Of a stretch of 64,000 nt of DNA, positions 1 through 8,955 are shown piece by piece (position 1 is the stretch's first letter; every line of letters starts with the position of its first letter). Position numbers and translations under genes: made by a program. Below the pieces are notes generated by a model that made no database searches, was not told the origin of the DNA, and saw nothing but the letters and a program-made list of their open reading frames with translations. The stretch covers positions 635,183 through 699,182 of the forward strand of contig NZ_WTYB01000001.1 of assembly GCF_009828055.1 (NCBI RefSeq). Direction: 5' to 3'. Origin of the DNA: Erythrobacter ramosus. GTDB lineage: Bacteria > Pseudomonadota > Alphaproteobacteria > Sphingomonadales > Sphingomonadaceae.

Positions 1-109
1 GCTCGCGAAACGCCCAGGCAGCTCCGCCCACGCCCAGCGCGATGATCGCCAGCAGCCACAGCCCGTAGCGCGGACGGCGGATCGCTGTGCGGGGGGGTGA
101 TTTCGCCAT
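1..109 (-). CDS. Partial membrane protein, N-terminus only
   Basis: Reading the minus strand from an ATG at 109-107 gives 36 open codons that run off the left edge. The product starts MAKSPPRTAIRRPRYG, a basic cytoplasmic N-tail, followed by a hydrophobic stretch (LWLLAIIALGVGGAAWAF) that looks like a single membrane anchor or uncleaved signal. The gene is divergent from the serine hydrolase that follows. Too little is present to name a family. Confidence 0.55.
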   Translation of the reverse strand, partial: MAKSPPRTAIRRPRYGLWLLAIIALGVGGAAWAFRE

Positions 110-143
110 TGCCAAGCCTTCGCGCATCGGGAATTGGGGCCGC

Positions 144-1289
144 ATGACCCTTGGATCGCCTGCCCATAATCGCGCGGCCCTGCTAGCGCCAGCCCTGCTG
201 ATGCTCGCTGCCTGCGGATCGACGCCGCCGGGGCAAGCCCCCCTCTCCGAAGCCGCGCTCGCCGCGGTGACCGCGGATGGCGGGGCGCCGAAGGACCAGC
301 TTGCCCGGTCGATCGACGATCTGTTTGCGATGCCGGGCCTCGGCGAAACCCGCGCCGTGGTGGTGATGGCAAACGGGAAACTCGCCGCTGAACGCTATGG
401 CCCCGGCTACAGCAAGGACACGCGCTTCGTCAGCTGGTCGATGGCCAAGACGGTCACCGGCGTGTTGATCGGGATGCTGGTCGCTGACGGCAAGCTCAGC
501 CTCGATGCCCCCGCCCCCGTCCCGCTATGGCAGCGCCCCGGCGATCCGCGCGCCGAGATCACCTTGCGCCAGCTGCTTCAGATGCGCAGCGGGCTGCGCC
601 ACACCGAAGCGGGCGATCCGCCCTACGAATCGAGCGAGGTCAGAATGCTGTTCCTCGATGGGCGCGACAATATGGCGAAGTGGGCGGAGGAGCAGCCGCT
701 CGAAGCTGAGCCGGGTAAGCAGTTCGAATATTCTTCGAACACCAGCGTGATCCTCGCCGATATCGCCGCGCGCGCGCTGACGGCCAGCACCTCGCCCGAT
801 GCGAGGCGCAAGGCAGTGGCGGGATATTTGCAGGAACGGTTGTTCGGCCCGCTCGGCATGACGTCGATGGTACCCGAGTTCGATGCGAGCGGCACGCTGA
901 TCGGTGGCAGCCTGATGCACGCCAGTGCGCGCGACTGGGCGAAACTGGGCGAATTCCTGCGGCTGAAAGGCCGCGCGCCCGGCGGCGAGCAATTGGTGCC
1001 GCAGCGCTGGGTCGAGGCGATGGTCACCCCCTCGCCCCGCAGCCCGCATTACGGGTTCCAGACCTGGCTCAACCGCCCGATCCCCGGCACACCGGCGAGC
1101 GAACACCCGCTATTCCCCGACCGCGCGCCGCAAAGCCTGTTCTCGCTGATCGGGCATATGGGGCAGTATGTGCTGGTCTCGCCCAGTCAGCGCGTGACGC
1201 TGGTGCGGCTCGGCCATTCGGACAGCACCCAGCGCCCGCCGATGTTGCAGCAGGCGGCGGATATTCTCGAACTGTATCCGGTGCGTTAG
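144..1289 (+). CDS. Serine hydrolase lipoprotein, beta-lactamase/S12 family
   Basis: A 381-residue penicillin-binding-protein-like serine hydrolase. A lipoprotein signal ends in LAAC (Cys24), so it is expected to be membrane-anchored outside the cytoplasm. The S12 motifs are visible: the nucleophile tetrad SMAK at residues 99-102 and YSSN at 196-199. The substrate (beta-lactam, D-amino peptide or ester) cannot be told from sequence. I chose the ATG at 144 because it begins the signal peptide; an in-frame GTG at 87 would add 19 residues and disrupt the lipoprotein signal. Family placement is firm, function is not. Confidence 0.85.
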   Translation: MTLGSPAHNRAALLAPALLMLAACGSTPPGQAPLSEAALAAVTADGGAPKDQLARSIDDLFAMPGLGETRAVVVMANGKLAAERYGPGYSKDTRFVSWSMAKTVTGVLIGMLVADGKLSLDAPAPVPLWQRPGDPRAEITLRQLLQMRSGLRHTEAGDPPYESSEVRMLFLDGRDNMAKWAEEQPLEAEPGKQFEYSSNTSVILADIAARALTASTSPDARRKAVAGYLQERLFGPLGMTSMVPEFDASGTLIGGSLMHASARDWAKLGEFLRLKGRAPGGEQLVPQRWVEAMVTPSPRSPHYGFQTWLNRPIPGTPASEHPLFPDRAPQSLFSLIGHMGQYVLVSPSQRVTLVRLGHSDSTQRPPMLQQAADILELYPVR

Positions 1290-1327
1290 TTTTCCGCACG
1301 CCATCCGGCGTACGGTCCTCGCTAGAC

Positions 1328-1343
1328 GCGCAGCAAGCTGCGC
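1328..1343. terminator. Weak bidirectional hairpin between convergent genes
   Basis: GCGCAG-CAAG-CTGCGC forms a 6-bp stem with a 4-base loop between the converging serine hydrolase and phzF-like genes. No T-run follows on either strand, so terminator function is only a suggestion. Confidence 0.3.
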
Positions 1344-1347
1344 CCGA

Positions 1348-2154
1348 CTAGAGGTAGAAGCTACCCTCGACGACAGTGACGCACGGCCCGCCGAGCCATG
1401 CCTTATCGCCGTCAAGCCGCAGCGTCAGATCGCCGCCGCGTGTGCTCGCCTGATGGGCGGTGAAGCTGTCACGTCCCAGCCGCTTGGCCCAATAGGGCGT
1501 CAGAACAGCGTGGGCCGAGCCGGTGACGCTGTCCTCGTCCACCCCGCCGCCGGGGACGAACACCCGGCTGACGATGTCGGTGCGCTCTCCCGGCGCGGTG
1601 CATATGAACTGGTCAATGCCCAAAGCACCCAGCCCGCGAATATCGGGATCGAGCGCACGGATCGCCGCTTCGTCTTCGAACAGGAAGATGTTGTAGCGGG
1701 TGTCGTTGCGCCAGACCTCGATCGGCTCGGCGCCGAGCAGCGCCATAGCCTCGGGATAGGCGCGCGGCGCGGTAGGAATCGCGGGCAGCGCCAATTCATA
1801 CCCTGCGCCGTCATGCCGCACTTCAAGAATGCCCGATTTGCGCGTGCGGAACGTGACGCGATCTAGCGCCTGACCTTCGGCATCGCGGGTCAGCAGCACA
1901 TGCCCGCTCGCCAGCGTCGCATGGCCGCACAGCGCGATTTCATAGGTCGGCGTGCACCAGCGCAGCTCCCAATCGGCCTCGCCCGTGGCGTCACGCACCA
2001 CGAAGGCGGTCTCGGCGAAGAGATTCTCGCCCCCGATCTTCACCAACACATCATCGGGTAGCCACTCATCGAGCACCATCACCGCCGCTTGGTTCCCGCC
2101 AAACGGCCGCGCGGCGAAGGCATCGACGTGCCAATAGGGGATTTTCTGCGTCAT
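1348..2154 (-). CDS. PhzF-family isomerase
   Basis: 268 residues, the usual length for the PhzF/diaminopimelate-epimerase-fold family. The N-terminal half carries WHVDAFAARPFGGNQAAV and NLFAETAFV, where Glu48 corresponds to the family's catalytic acid; the second half has DSVTGSAHAVLTPYW, the matching motif of the other lobe. True PhzF isomerises dihydro-hydroxyanthranilate in phenazine synthesis, but no phenazine genes are present, so this is a generic family member with unknown substrate. The ATG at 2154 is preceded by AAGGA at good spacing; the longer reading frame lacks this. It lies 11 bases after pdxH and is probably cotranscribed with it. Confidence 0.85.
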   Translation of the reverse strand: MTQKIPYWHVDAFAARPFGGNQAAVMVLDEWLPDDVLVKIGGENLFAETAFVVRDATGEADWELRWCTPTYEIALCGHATLASGHVLLTRDAEGQALDRVTFRTRKSGILEVRHDGAGYELALPAIPTAPRAYPEAMALLGAEPIEVWRNDTRYNIFLFEDEAAIRALDPDIRGLGALGIDQFICTAPGERTDIVSRVFVPGGGVDEDSVTGSAHAVLTPYWAKRLGRDSFTAHQASTRGGDLTLRLDGDKAWLGGPCVTVVEGSFYL

Positions 2155-2165
2155 CAGGACAATCC

Positions 2166-2834
2166 TTAGGGGTAAAGCAGCGTGTCGGACCACGGCGCAT
2201 CAGCGGCATCGCGGATGAATTCGCGCCGGTCATGCAGCCGGTTGTCGCGGTCGATCCAGAACTCGATCCGGCGCGGGCTCAGGGTGAAGCCCGTCCAATG
2301 CGCAGGGCGCGGCACCTTGCCTTCGGCTTCGTGCGCAGCCCACAGCTCCTGCGCCCGGTCGAGATAGGTTTGGCGCTCGGGCAACGGACGCGACTGGTCA
2401 CTCGCTGCGCTGCCAACCTGGCTCTTGTAGGGGCGCGAGTGGAAATAGGCGTCGGCGCGGGCAGGCGAGACCTCGATTAGCGGGCCTTCAATGCGGATCT
2501 GGCGGCGCAGGCTTTTCCAATGGAATAGCAACGCGGCCTGCATATTGGCGCGGATCTGCCCGCCCTTGCGGCTTTCGGCATTGGTGAAGAAGGTGAAGCC
2601 TCCGCCGCCCATGCCTTCGGGGTTCTCGTCCTTGCCGTGGCCCTTCAGCAGCACCATCCGCACCGACGGCGCCGCATCAGCGGTCGCGGTGGCCAGTGCC
2701 ATGGCGTTGGGATCGTTGATCTCTCCCACTTGCGCGGCGGCAAACCACTCCTCGAACAGATCAAATGGATCGCCGCCCGCTGGCAGCACGCTATCCGCCA
2801 ATTGGGCATCGTCGAGAGGGGTTGCATCGGACAT
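2166..2834 (-). CDS. pdxH: Pyridoxamine 5'-phosphate oxidase
   Basis: FMN-dependent oxidase making pyridoxal 5'-phosphate from pyridoxamine or pyridoxine phosphate, the last step of vitamin B6 synthesis and salvage, in the cytosol. 222 residues, normal for PdxH. FMN-binding segments SVRMVLLKG and FFTNAESRKGGQ, then RPYKSQVGSAASDQS and a C-terminal dimer/FMN domain ending in a WSDTLLYP tail in place of the common RLSP ending. Start ATG 2834 is preceded by AAGGAA; frames opening earlier read into the divergent promoter region. First gene of a two-gene unit with the phzF-like gene. Confidence 0.93.
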   Translation of the reverse strand: MSDATPLDDAQLADSVLPAGGDPFDLFEEWFAAAQVGEINDPNAMALATATADAAPSVRMVLLKGHGKDENPEGMGGGGFTFFTNAESRKGGQIRANMQAALLFHWKSLRRQIRIEGPLIEVSPARADAYFHSRPYKSQVGSAASDQSRPLPERQTYLDRAQELWAAHEAEGKVPRPAHWTGFTLSPRRIEFWIDRDNRLHDRREFIRDAADAPWSDTLLYP

Positions 2835-2974
2835 GGGCGCTGAGTTCCTTGGTGGCTGGGGCAGCACATAGTTACGCGCGCGCAGCGGGAAAAGGCGCGT
2901 ATCGTAAATTTCCCGTTGCCTCGGCATCACCCGCAAGCTTGCACACCGCGACTGTCTCACCTAGCTAATACGCC

Positions 2975-3955
2975 ATGCGCGACCCCTACAGCACTCTTGG
3001 CATTGCCCGCACGGCGTCCGAGGCGGACATCAAGAGCGCCTATCGCAAGCTCGCCAAGGAGCTGCACCCCGACCGGAACAAGGACAATCCCCAGGCGTCG
3101 GAGAAGTTTTCCGATGCCACCCGCGCCTATGATCTGCTGTCGGACAAGGCGAAGCGCGCGCAATATGACCGCGGCGAGATCGACGGTGAGGGCAATCCCG
3201 CCAATCCCTTTGCCGGGATGGGCGCGCGGCCGGGCTATGGCCGGGGCGGCACCTATGGCGCCGGTGGGCCAGGAGCAGCCGACTTTGCGGGTTTCGGTGC
3301 GGATGATGTCGATCTCGGCGACCTGTTCGAAGGCCTGTTCGGCGGACGCGCTCGCCAGCAGCAGCCTCCGCCCAAGCGCGGCTTTGGCCGCCAGCCCCCG
3401 CCCCCCCCGCCCAAGCGCGGCGCGGACATCCATTACCGGCTCGCCGTTCCGTTCATCGAAGCCGCCGCCGGACGCGACCAGCGCATCACGCTGGCCGATG
3501 GCAAGGCGATCAACCTGAAGCTGCCCGCCGGCGTCGAAGACGGCACGATGATGCGTCTCAAGGACAAGGGCCAACCCGGCACCGGCGGCCATGGCGACGG
3601 GATCGTCATGGTCGAAGTCGGCAGCCACCCGTTCTTCCGGCGCGAAGGCGACAATATCCGCATGGACCTGCCGATCACCCTCGATGAAGCGGTGCGCGGG
3701 GCCAAGGTCAAATGCCCCACAGTCGATGGCGCGGTGATGCTGACGGTCAAGCCGGGCTCTTCGTCCGGAACCGTGCTGCGGCTGGCCGGCAAGGGCTGGA
3801 CGCGGAAGAACGGCAAGACGGTCGACGGCAAGCCCGAACGCGGCGACCAGTTGGTGACGATTGAGATCCAGTTGCCCGCCGATCTGGAGGCACTGGAACA
3901 ACGGCTTGATGGCTGGGTAGACACGGCCCGCCCGCGCGAGAAGTTCGGCCTGTAG
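2975..3955 (+). CDS. DnaJ-class co-chaperone, CbpA type
   Basis: 326 residues. N-terminal J-domain (about 1-70) with the Hsp70-activating HPD tripeptide at 31-33, then a Gly/Phe-rich linker (about 75-115), a Pro-rich stretch, and the two beta-barrel substrate-binding domains (from about 145, starting DIHYRLAVPFIEAA). The cysteine-rich zinc finger of DnaJ is absent, so this is a type II (CbpA/DjlA-like) J-protein, expected to hand clients to DnaK. Divergent from pdxH and followed 23 bases later by the YihY gene. Confidence 0.9.
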   Translation: MRDPYSTLGIARTASEADIKSAYRKLAKELHPDRNKDNPQASEKFSDATRAYDLLSDKAKRAQYDRGEIDGEGNPANPFAGMGARPGYGRGGTYGAGGPGAADFAGFGADDVDLGDLFEGLFGGRARQQQPPPKRGFGRQPPPPPPKRGADIHYRLAVPFIEAAAGRDQRITLADGKAINLKLPAGVEDGTMMRLKDKGQPGTGGHGDGIVMVEVGSHPFFRREGDNIRMDLPITLDEAVRGAKVKCPTVDGAVMLTVKPGSSSGTVLRLAGKGWTRKNGKTVDGKPERGDQLVTIEIQLPADLEALEQRLDGWVDTARPREKFGL

Positions 3956-3978
3956 GCCGGGCGCGCAAGGAGCCCGAT

Positions 3979-4974
3979 ATGAGCGCAGACCACCGCGCTG
4001 AGCCCAAAGATCAAGAAGTGCGTTCGCTTTCCCCCGAAGCGCGCAAACAGCGCGCCCGCCATGGCGAACATGAAGCGCGCAGCGGGGTGATGGCGCAGCT
4101 CAGACGAATACTCGGCCCGGGGAGCCGGGTGTTTGAAGTGGCAGGCCGCGTGCTCGCCGGCACCTATAACGAAGGCTTCATCCACGCCGGAAACCTCGCC
4201 TATCTGTCGATGGTGGCGATCTTCCCGTTCTTTGTGCTGGGCGCGGCACTGTTTGAACTGATCGGCGGGCGCGAGAGCGCGCAGGGCATGATCGCAGCAA
4301 TCGGCCTCGCCTTGCCGCCCACCGTTGCCGAGGTCATCGCCCCGGTCGCCGAAACCGTGATGGGCGCGCGGTCGGGCTGGCTGCTGGGCCTCGGCGCATT
4401 GGTCGCGCTGTGGACGGTATCGAGCCTGATCGAGACGATCCGCGACATCCTGCGCCGCGCCTATGGCACCAAGGCGCGGCTGGCGTTCTGGCGGTATCGC
4501 CTGCTGTCGGCAGGCCTGATCCTGGGCGCGGTGGTGCTGTTGATGATCTCGCTGTTTTCGCAGGTGGTGATCGGCGCAGCCCAGCAGGTGATTGAAGCGC
4601 GCCTGCCGCAACTGGGCGAGCTGATCGCGTGGCTGCGGGTGTCGCGGATCGTGCCCGCGTTAGGCCTTGGCGGGTCGCTATGGGTGCTGTTCGTGACGCT
4701 GACCCCCCGTTCCTATCGCGGCAAGGCCTTTCCGAAATGGCCCGGCGCGCTGTTCACGACGGCGTGGTGGGTTTCGGTCACTGCCGCGCTGCCGGTCGTG
4801 CTGCGCGATGTTTTCAGCTATGACGTTACTTATGGAAGCCTGGCTGGCACGATGGTGACGCTGTTCTTTTTCTGGCTCGTCGGCCTTGGCCTCGTTATCG
4901 GAGCGCAATTGAACGCGGCGCTAGCCGAGCCTGAAAAGCTGGCGGCCAGGCCCGCAGAGGAGACAACAGGATGA
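3979..4974 (+). CDS. YihY/BrkB-family inner membrane protein
   Basis: 331 residues with a charged cytoplasmic N-tail (about 65 residues), then about six hydrophobic segments typical of the YihY/virulence factor BrkB family (formerly mis-named RNase BN). The motif NEGFIHAGNLAYLSMVAIFPF near residue 60 is characteristic. Molecular function of the family is not settled. The stop overlaps the fabI start by four bases (ATGA), so the two are translationally coupled. Confidence 0.87.
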   Translation: MSADHRAEPKDQEVRSLSPEARKQRARHGEHEARSGVMAQLRRILGPGSRVFEVAGRVLAGTYNEGFIHAGNLAYLSMVAIFPFFVLGAALFELIGGRESAQGMIAAIGLALPPTVAEVIAPVAETVMGARSGWLLGLGALVALWTVSSLIETIRDILRRAYGTKARLAFWRYRLLSAGLILGAVVLLMISLFSQVVIGAAQQVIEARLPQLGELIAWLRVSRIVPALGLGGSLWVLFVTLTPRSYRGKAFPKWPGALFTTAWWVSVTAALPVVLRDVFSYDVTYGSLAGTMVTLFFFWLVGLGLVIGAQLNAALAEPEKLAARPAEETTG

Positions 4975-5792
4975 ATGGTAACGCTGGATCCGGGCTGATG
5001 GCGGGCAAGCGCGGGCTGATCATGGGGCTGGCCAATGACAAGTCGCTGGCGTGGGGCATCGCCAAGAAGCTGGCCGAGCACGGCGCGGAACTGGCGTTCT
5101 CCTATCAGGGCGATGCGCTGGCCAAGCGGGTGAAGCCGCTCGCCGCCGAGCTGGGCAGCGATTTCACCTTTGAATGCGATGTGTCAAAGATGGAGTCATT
5201 GGACGCCGCCTTCGCAACCCTGAAGGAGCGCTGGGACAGCCTCGACTTCGTGGTTCACGCGATCGGCTATTCCGACAAGAACGAGCTGCGCGGCCACTAT
5301 GTCGATACCAGCCTCGACAATTTCCTGATGACCATGAACATCTCGGCCTATTCGCTGGTCGCCATCACGCAGCGCGCCGCCGCGATCATGCCCGAAACCG
5401 GCGGCGCGATCCTGACGCTGAGCTATTACGGCGCAGAAAAGGTCGTGCCGCATTACAACGTCATGGGCGTGGCCAAGGCGGCGCTGGAGACCAGCGTCAA
5501 GTATCTCGCCAACGACCTCGGCCCGCGCAATATCCGCGTCAACGCGATCAGCGCCGGGCCGATTAAGACCCTCGCTGCGAGCGGGATCGGCGATTTCCGC
5601 TACATCCTCAAGTGGAACGAGTTGAACGCGCCGCTGCGCCGCAATGTCACCATCGACGATGTCGGCGGGGCGGGTCTGTATCTATTGTCTGACCTGTCCT
5701 CGGGCGTCACGGGCGAGACGCATCACGTCGATGCAGGCTACCACGTGGTCGGCATGAAGCAGGAAGACGCGCCGGATATCGCCCTTTCTTAA
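4971..5792 (+). CDS. fabI: Enoyl-[acyl-carrier-protein] reductase (NADH), FabI
   Basis: Short-chain dehydrogenase that reduces trans-2-enoyl-ACP in the last step of each fatty-acid elongation cycle. 273 residues. N-terminal cofactor motif GLIMGLANDKSLAWGIA, and the FabI signature SYYGAEKVVPHYNVMGVAK, with Tyr162 and Lys169 at the positions of E. coli Tyr156/Lys163. This is the triclosan/isoniazid-type target class. The ATG at 4971 overlaps the YihY stop; an in-frame ATG at 4998 (MAGKRG) is closer to the usual FabI N-terminus and is possible. Confidence 0.95.
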   Translation: MNGNAGSGLMAGKRGLIMGLANDKSLAWGIAKKLAEHGAELAFSYQGDALAKRVKPLAAELGSDFTFECDVSKMESLDAAFATLKERWDSLDFVVHAIGYSDKNELRGHYVDTSLDNFLMTMNISAYSLVAITQRAAAIMPETGGAILTLSYYGAEKVVPHYNVMGVAKAALETSVKYLANDLGPRNIRVNAISAGPIKTLAASGIGDFRYILKWNELNAPLRRNVTIDDVGGAGLYLLSDLSSGVTGETHHVDAGYHVVGMKQEDAPDIALS

Positions 5793-5815
5793 GGGCTTCG
5801 GCGTAAGGCGCCCTC

Positions 5816-6829
5816 ATGCGCACCGTTCTTGTCACTGGCTCTGCCGGGTTCATCGGTTTCCACCTCTCGCAATTGCTGCTGGAGGAGGGTTTCCGCGTCG
5901 TCGGCTTTGACGGGATGACCGACTACTACGATGTGCGCATTAAGCAGCGGCGGCACCAGATGTTGCTGCAACATCCGCATTTCTCCTGCCTTGAGGGGAT
6001 GCTGGAGGATTTCGAGACGCTCCACGCGCTCGCTCTGGCGGAAAAGCCCGATGTGATCGTGCACCTCGCCGCGCAAGCCGGGGTGCGGTATTCGCTCGAA
6101 AACCCGCGCGCCTATATCGACGCGAACCTCATCGGCACCTTTAACGTGATGGAATGCGCCCGAGAGCTGGGCGTGGATCATCTGCTGATGGCGTCCACCT
6201 CATCGGTCTATGGCGCGAATACCGAGATGCCCTTCGGTGAAGACCAGAAGTGCGACACCCCCCTCACCCTCTACGCCGCGACCAAGAAGGCGAACGAGGC
6301 GATGGCGCATTCCTATGCCCATCTGTGGAACCTGCCGACCACCATGTTCCGGTTCTTCACGGTCTACGGCCCGTGGGGGCGGCCCGACATGGCGCTGTTC
6401 AAGTTCACCCGCGGGATCCTCGAAGGCACCCCGATCGACATCTACAATGATGGCGAGATGTACCGCGACTTCACTTACGTCGCCGATCTGGTGCGCGGCA
6501 TCCGCCTGCTGATCGACGCGGCACCGGTACGGCCCGACACGCCTGAGGACATCGCGGAAGGCGACAGCCTCTCCCCCGTTGCACCGTTCCGCGTGGTCAA
6601 CATCGGCAATGGCGGCAAGGTGCGGCTGATGGATTTCATCACCGCGATCGAAGCGGAATGCGGGCGCGAGGCGGTGAAGAATTTCATGCCGATGCAGCAG
6701 GGCGATGTGCCGGCCACCTGGGCGGATGCGTCCTTGCTCAAATCCCTGACAGGCTACGCCCCGCAAACCTCGTTCCGCGAAGGCGTGGCTCGGTTTGTGG
6801 CGTGGTACCGGGATTACTACCGGGTTTAG
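5816..6829 (+). CDS. NAD-dependent epimerase, UDP-glucuronate 4-epimerase-like
   Basis: 337 residues, extended short-chain dehydrogenase fold. Rossmann glycine motif TGSAGFIGFH at 7-16, SSVYG, and the catalytic YAATKKANE (YxxxK). The segment RFFTVYGPWGRPDMALFKF is typical of the UDP-glucuronate 4-epimerase (CapI/GAE) branch, giving UDP-galacturonate for surface polysaccharide. The nucleotide-sugar dehydrogenase at 7.5 kb supports a role in activated sugar-acid supply. Substrate is inferred from motif resemblance, not proven. Its stop is 3 bases from the convergent stop of the next gene. Confidence 0.85.
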   Translation: MRTVLVTGSAGFIGFHLSQLLLEEGFRVVGFDGMTDYYDVRIKQRRHQMLLQHPHFSCLEGMLEDFETLHALALAEKPDVIVHLAAQAGVRYSLENPRAYIDANLIGTFNVMECARELGVDHLLMASTSSVYGANTEMPFGEDQKCDTPLTLYAATKKANEAMAHSYAHLWNLPTTMFRFFTVYGPWGRPDMALFKFTRGILEGTPIDIYNDGEMYRDFTYVADLVRGIRLLIDAAPVRPDTPEDIAEGDSLSPVAPFRVVNIGNGGKVRLMDFITAIEAECGREAVKNFMPMQQGDVPATWADASLLKSLTGYAPQTSFREGVARFVAWYRDYYRV

Positions 6830-6832
6830 CGT

Positions 6833-7384
6833 TTACTTGGGCGGCGGAGGTGGCGCATTTTCGCCCGGCAAATCGCCCTGCCGTTCGCGTTCGAGCCGCT
6901 GCATATATTCGCGCTCGATCATTTCGACCCGCTCCTGCTCGGCAGCGGCATCGGCGTCGATGGTGGAGAGACGCTCGGCCCTCGCTTCCTCGATCAGCCT
7001 GCCGAAGCGGACGCCATCCTCCTCGGCCTTGTCCTTGTAGGCGGCTTCGATGAACTTCTGGGTGCAGCCGGTGAACCCGCCCGCGCCGGCCGGGCTACAG
7101 CTCATCGCGCCGAAATCGCCGACATACTTGATCTGGTCGACCTGCCGCGCGAGCGACTGATTGGCGGGATTGTCGCTGTAGCGCAGGTTGGAGGGGATAC
7201 GGTACCGCTCCTCCTCGACCAGAATCTCGCACACCACCACTTCGCCGGGCTGCGCGACCGGGCATTCGGCCTCGCTATAGGCGATCACCATGTTGATCTT
7301 CTCATCCGCGCTCTGGGCAGCGGCGGGGGCCGATGCGGCGGCGAAGGCGGCGAGAACGGCGGCGGGGGCGAGCAGATGCTTCAT
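6833..7384 (-). CDS. Secreted protein of unknown function
   Basis: 183 residues. N-terminal signal peptide MKHLLAPAAVLAAFAAASAPAAAQS with a clear AAA-Q cleavage site, so periplasmic or outer membrane. Four cysteines in the first half (in ECPVAQ, VVCEI, MSCSPAG, FTGCTQ) could form disulfides; the C-terminal half is a charged, probably helical segment rich in Glu/Arg, ending in Pro-rich PPPPPK. I do not recognise a family. The ATG at 7384 has AAGGAT upstream and begins the signal peptide; longer in-frame readings do not. Confidence 0.7.
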   Translation of the reverse strand: MKHLLAPAAVLAAFAAASAPAAAQSADEKINMVIAYSEAECPVAQPGEVVVCEILVEEERYRIPSNLRYSDNPANQSLARQVDQIKYVGDFGAMSCSPAGAGGFTGCTQKFIEAAYKDKAEEDGVRFGRLIEEARAERLSTIDADAAAEQERVEMIEREYMQRLERERQGDLPGENAPPPPPK

Positions 7385-7538
7385 GGCGCGTGATCCTTTG
7401 TCGGTGCGCGGGGTATCGAAGGCTAGCAATGCCCGCGACCGGGCCTGCTTGTCTAGTCCGGCGGGACTGAACGCGCGGTGAAGCCGCAAGGCCTGCGTGG
7501 TTAGCGAAAAATTGAAATCTCTCGCGCTATGCGGGCGT

Positions 7539-8828
7539 ATGGACGGGAAAATCGCAGTCGTGGGCTTGGGCTATGTCGGCCTGCCAGTCGCCGTGGCGCT
7601 GGCCGAGCGGCTCGGCGCGCGCGGCGTTGAGGTCACCGGCTTCGACATCGCCGCCCAGCGCATCGCCCAATTGCGCGCGGGGCATGATGCAACCCGCGAG
7701 ATTGACGACGCACGGCTGGCGTCATGCGGCCTTGCCGTCAGCGATGACCCGGCGGTGCTGGAAGGCGCGAGCCTGATCATCGTCACCGTGCCGACCCCCA
7801 TTACCGAAGAACGCCGCCCCGACCTCACCCCTTTGGAGCGTGCCTGCGAAACGATCGGCCCGCGTCTCCAGAAGGGCGCGCTGGTGGTGTTCGAATCGAC
7901 GGTGTTCCCAGGCGTGACCGAAGATATCTGCGGCCCCTGGCTGGCCGCGCATTCGGGCCTCGAGCAGGGCGAGGACTTCGCGCTCGGGTACAGCCCTGAA
8001 CGGATCAACCCCGGCGATACCGTGCACCGGCTTGAAACCATCACCAAGATCATCGCCGCCGACAGCCCCGAGGCGCTCGCGCGGATGCGGGCGGTTTACG
8101 GCGCGGTGGTCGATGCGGGCCTGCACGAAGCGCCCTCGATCAAGGTGGCCGAGGCCGCCAAGGTGATTGAGAACACACAGCGCGACCTCAACATTGCGCT
8201 GATGAACGAAATTGCGCTGATCTTCGACCGCATGGGCCTTGCCACGCGCGATGTGCTGGCGGCGGCGGGGACCAAGTGGAACTTCCTGCCCTTCACCCCC
8301 GGCCTGGTCGGCGGGCACTGCATCGGGGTCGATCCCTTCTACCTCACGGCAGCGGCGGAAAAGCTCGGCTACCGGCCCGAGGTGATTCTGGCCGGGCGGC
8401 GGATAAATGATGCGATGGGGCAGGCGATCGCGCAGAAGGTCGTGAAGCTGCTGATCGCGGGAGGTGTCTCCCCCTGCCGCGCGCGGGTGGGCGTCATGGG
8501 GCTGACCTTCAAGCAGGACGTGCCCGATATCCGCAATTCCAAGGTGCCCGATATCCTCGCCGAACTGCGCGAATATGGGATCGAAGCGCTGGTGAGCGAT
8601 CCGCTGGCGGACCCGGCGGCGGCGGCGCGGGAATATGGCATCACGCTCAGCCCGGCGGACGACATGGTGCAGCTGGACGCGCTGGTGCTGGCGGTGAACC
8701 ACGCCGACTACATCGCCAACCCGGCAGACCTGATCGCCCGCGTGCGTAGCGGCGGCGTGCTGGTGGATGTGAAGAGCGCGTTGGACCGTGAAGGGCTGCC
8801 AAACCAATTGGTTTATTGGAGTCTTTGA
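7539..8828 (+). CDS. Nucleotide-sugar dehydrogenase (UDP-GlcNAc/GalNAc dehydrogenase, TviB/WbpO type)
   Basis: NAD-dependent oxidation of a UDP-(N-acetyl)hexosamine at C6 to the uronic acid. About 429 residues. Rossmann motif GLGYVGLP near the N-terminus, central domain with the catalytic cysteine in GGHCIGVDPFY, which marks the N-acetyl-hexosamine branch rather than UDP-glucose dehydrogenase (Ugd), and the C-terminal UDP-binding domain (FKQDVPDIRNSK onward). Start uncertain: ATG 7539 begins the canonical DGKIAVVGLGYVG; a GTG at 7497 with AAGG upstream would add 14 residues. A hairpin-rich repeat follows the stop. Confidence 0.88.
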   Translation: MDGKIAVVGLGYVGLPVAVALAERLGARGVEVTGFDIAAQRIAQLRAGHDATREIDDARLASCGLAVSDDPAVLEGASLIIVTVPTPITEERRPDLTPLERACETIGPRLQKGALVVFESTVFPGVTEDICGPWLAAHSGLEQGEDFALGYSPERINPGDTVHRLETITKIIAADSPEALARMRAVYGAVVDAGLHEAPSIKVAEAAKVIENTQRDLNIALMNEIALIFDRMGLATRDVLAAAGTKWNFLPFTPGLVGGHCIGVDPFYLTAAAEKLGYRPEVILAGRRINDAMGQAIAQKVVKLLIAGGVSPCRARVGVMGLTFKQDVPDIRNSKVPDILAELREYGIEALVSDPLADPAAAAREYGITLSPADDMVQLDALVLAVNHADYIANPADLIARVRSGGVLVDVKSALDREGLPNQLVYWSL

Positions 8829-8832
8829 TTAT

Positions 8833-8928
8833 GCACCCGCCTCCGCGGGTGCGTCCTCGGCGCTAATCCTTCGCTTCGCTGCGGGCGCCTGCGGGCGGGC
8901 GGTCGCCCTTGCGGTCGCTGCGCGACCG
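8833..8928. repeat. Hairpin-rich dispersed intergenic repeat, copy 1
   Basis: About 96 bases just after the nucleotide-sugar dehydrogenase. It begins with an 8-bp perfect hairpin (GCACCCGC-CTCC-GCGGGTGC, 8833-8852), continues with a GTCCTCGGCGCT block and a long GC block, and ends with a 7-bp hairpin (CGGTCGC-TGC-GCGACCG, 8912-8928). The same architecture occurs inverted at 13147-13244. No T-run, so it is not a standard terminator, though it may serve as one for the dehydrogenase gene. Confidence 0.75.
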
Positions 8929-8955
8929 TTACAGCGCTCCCCCTCTACCGCTCAC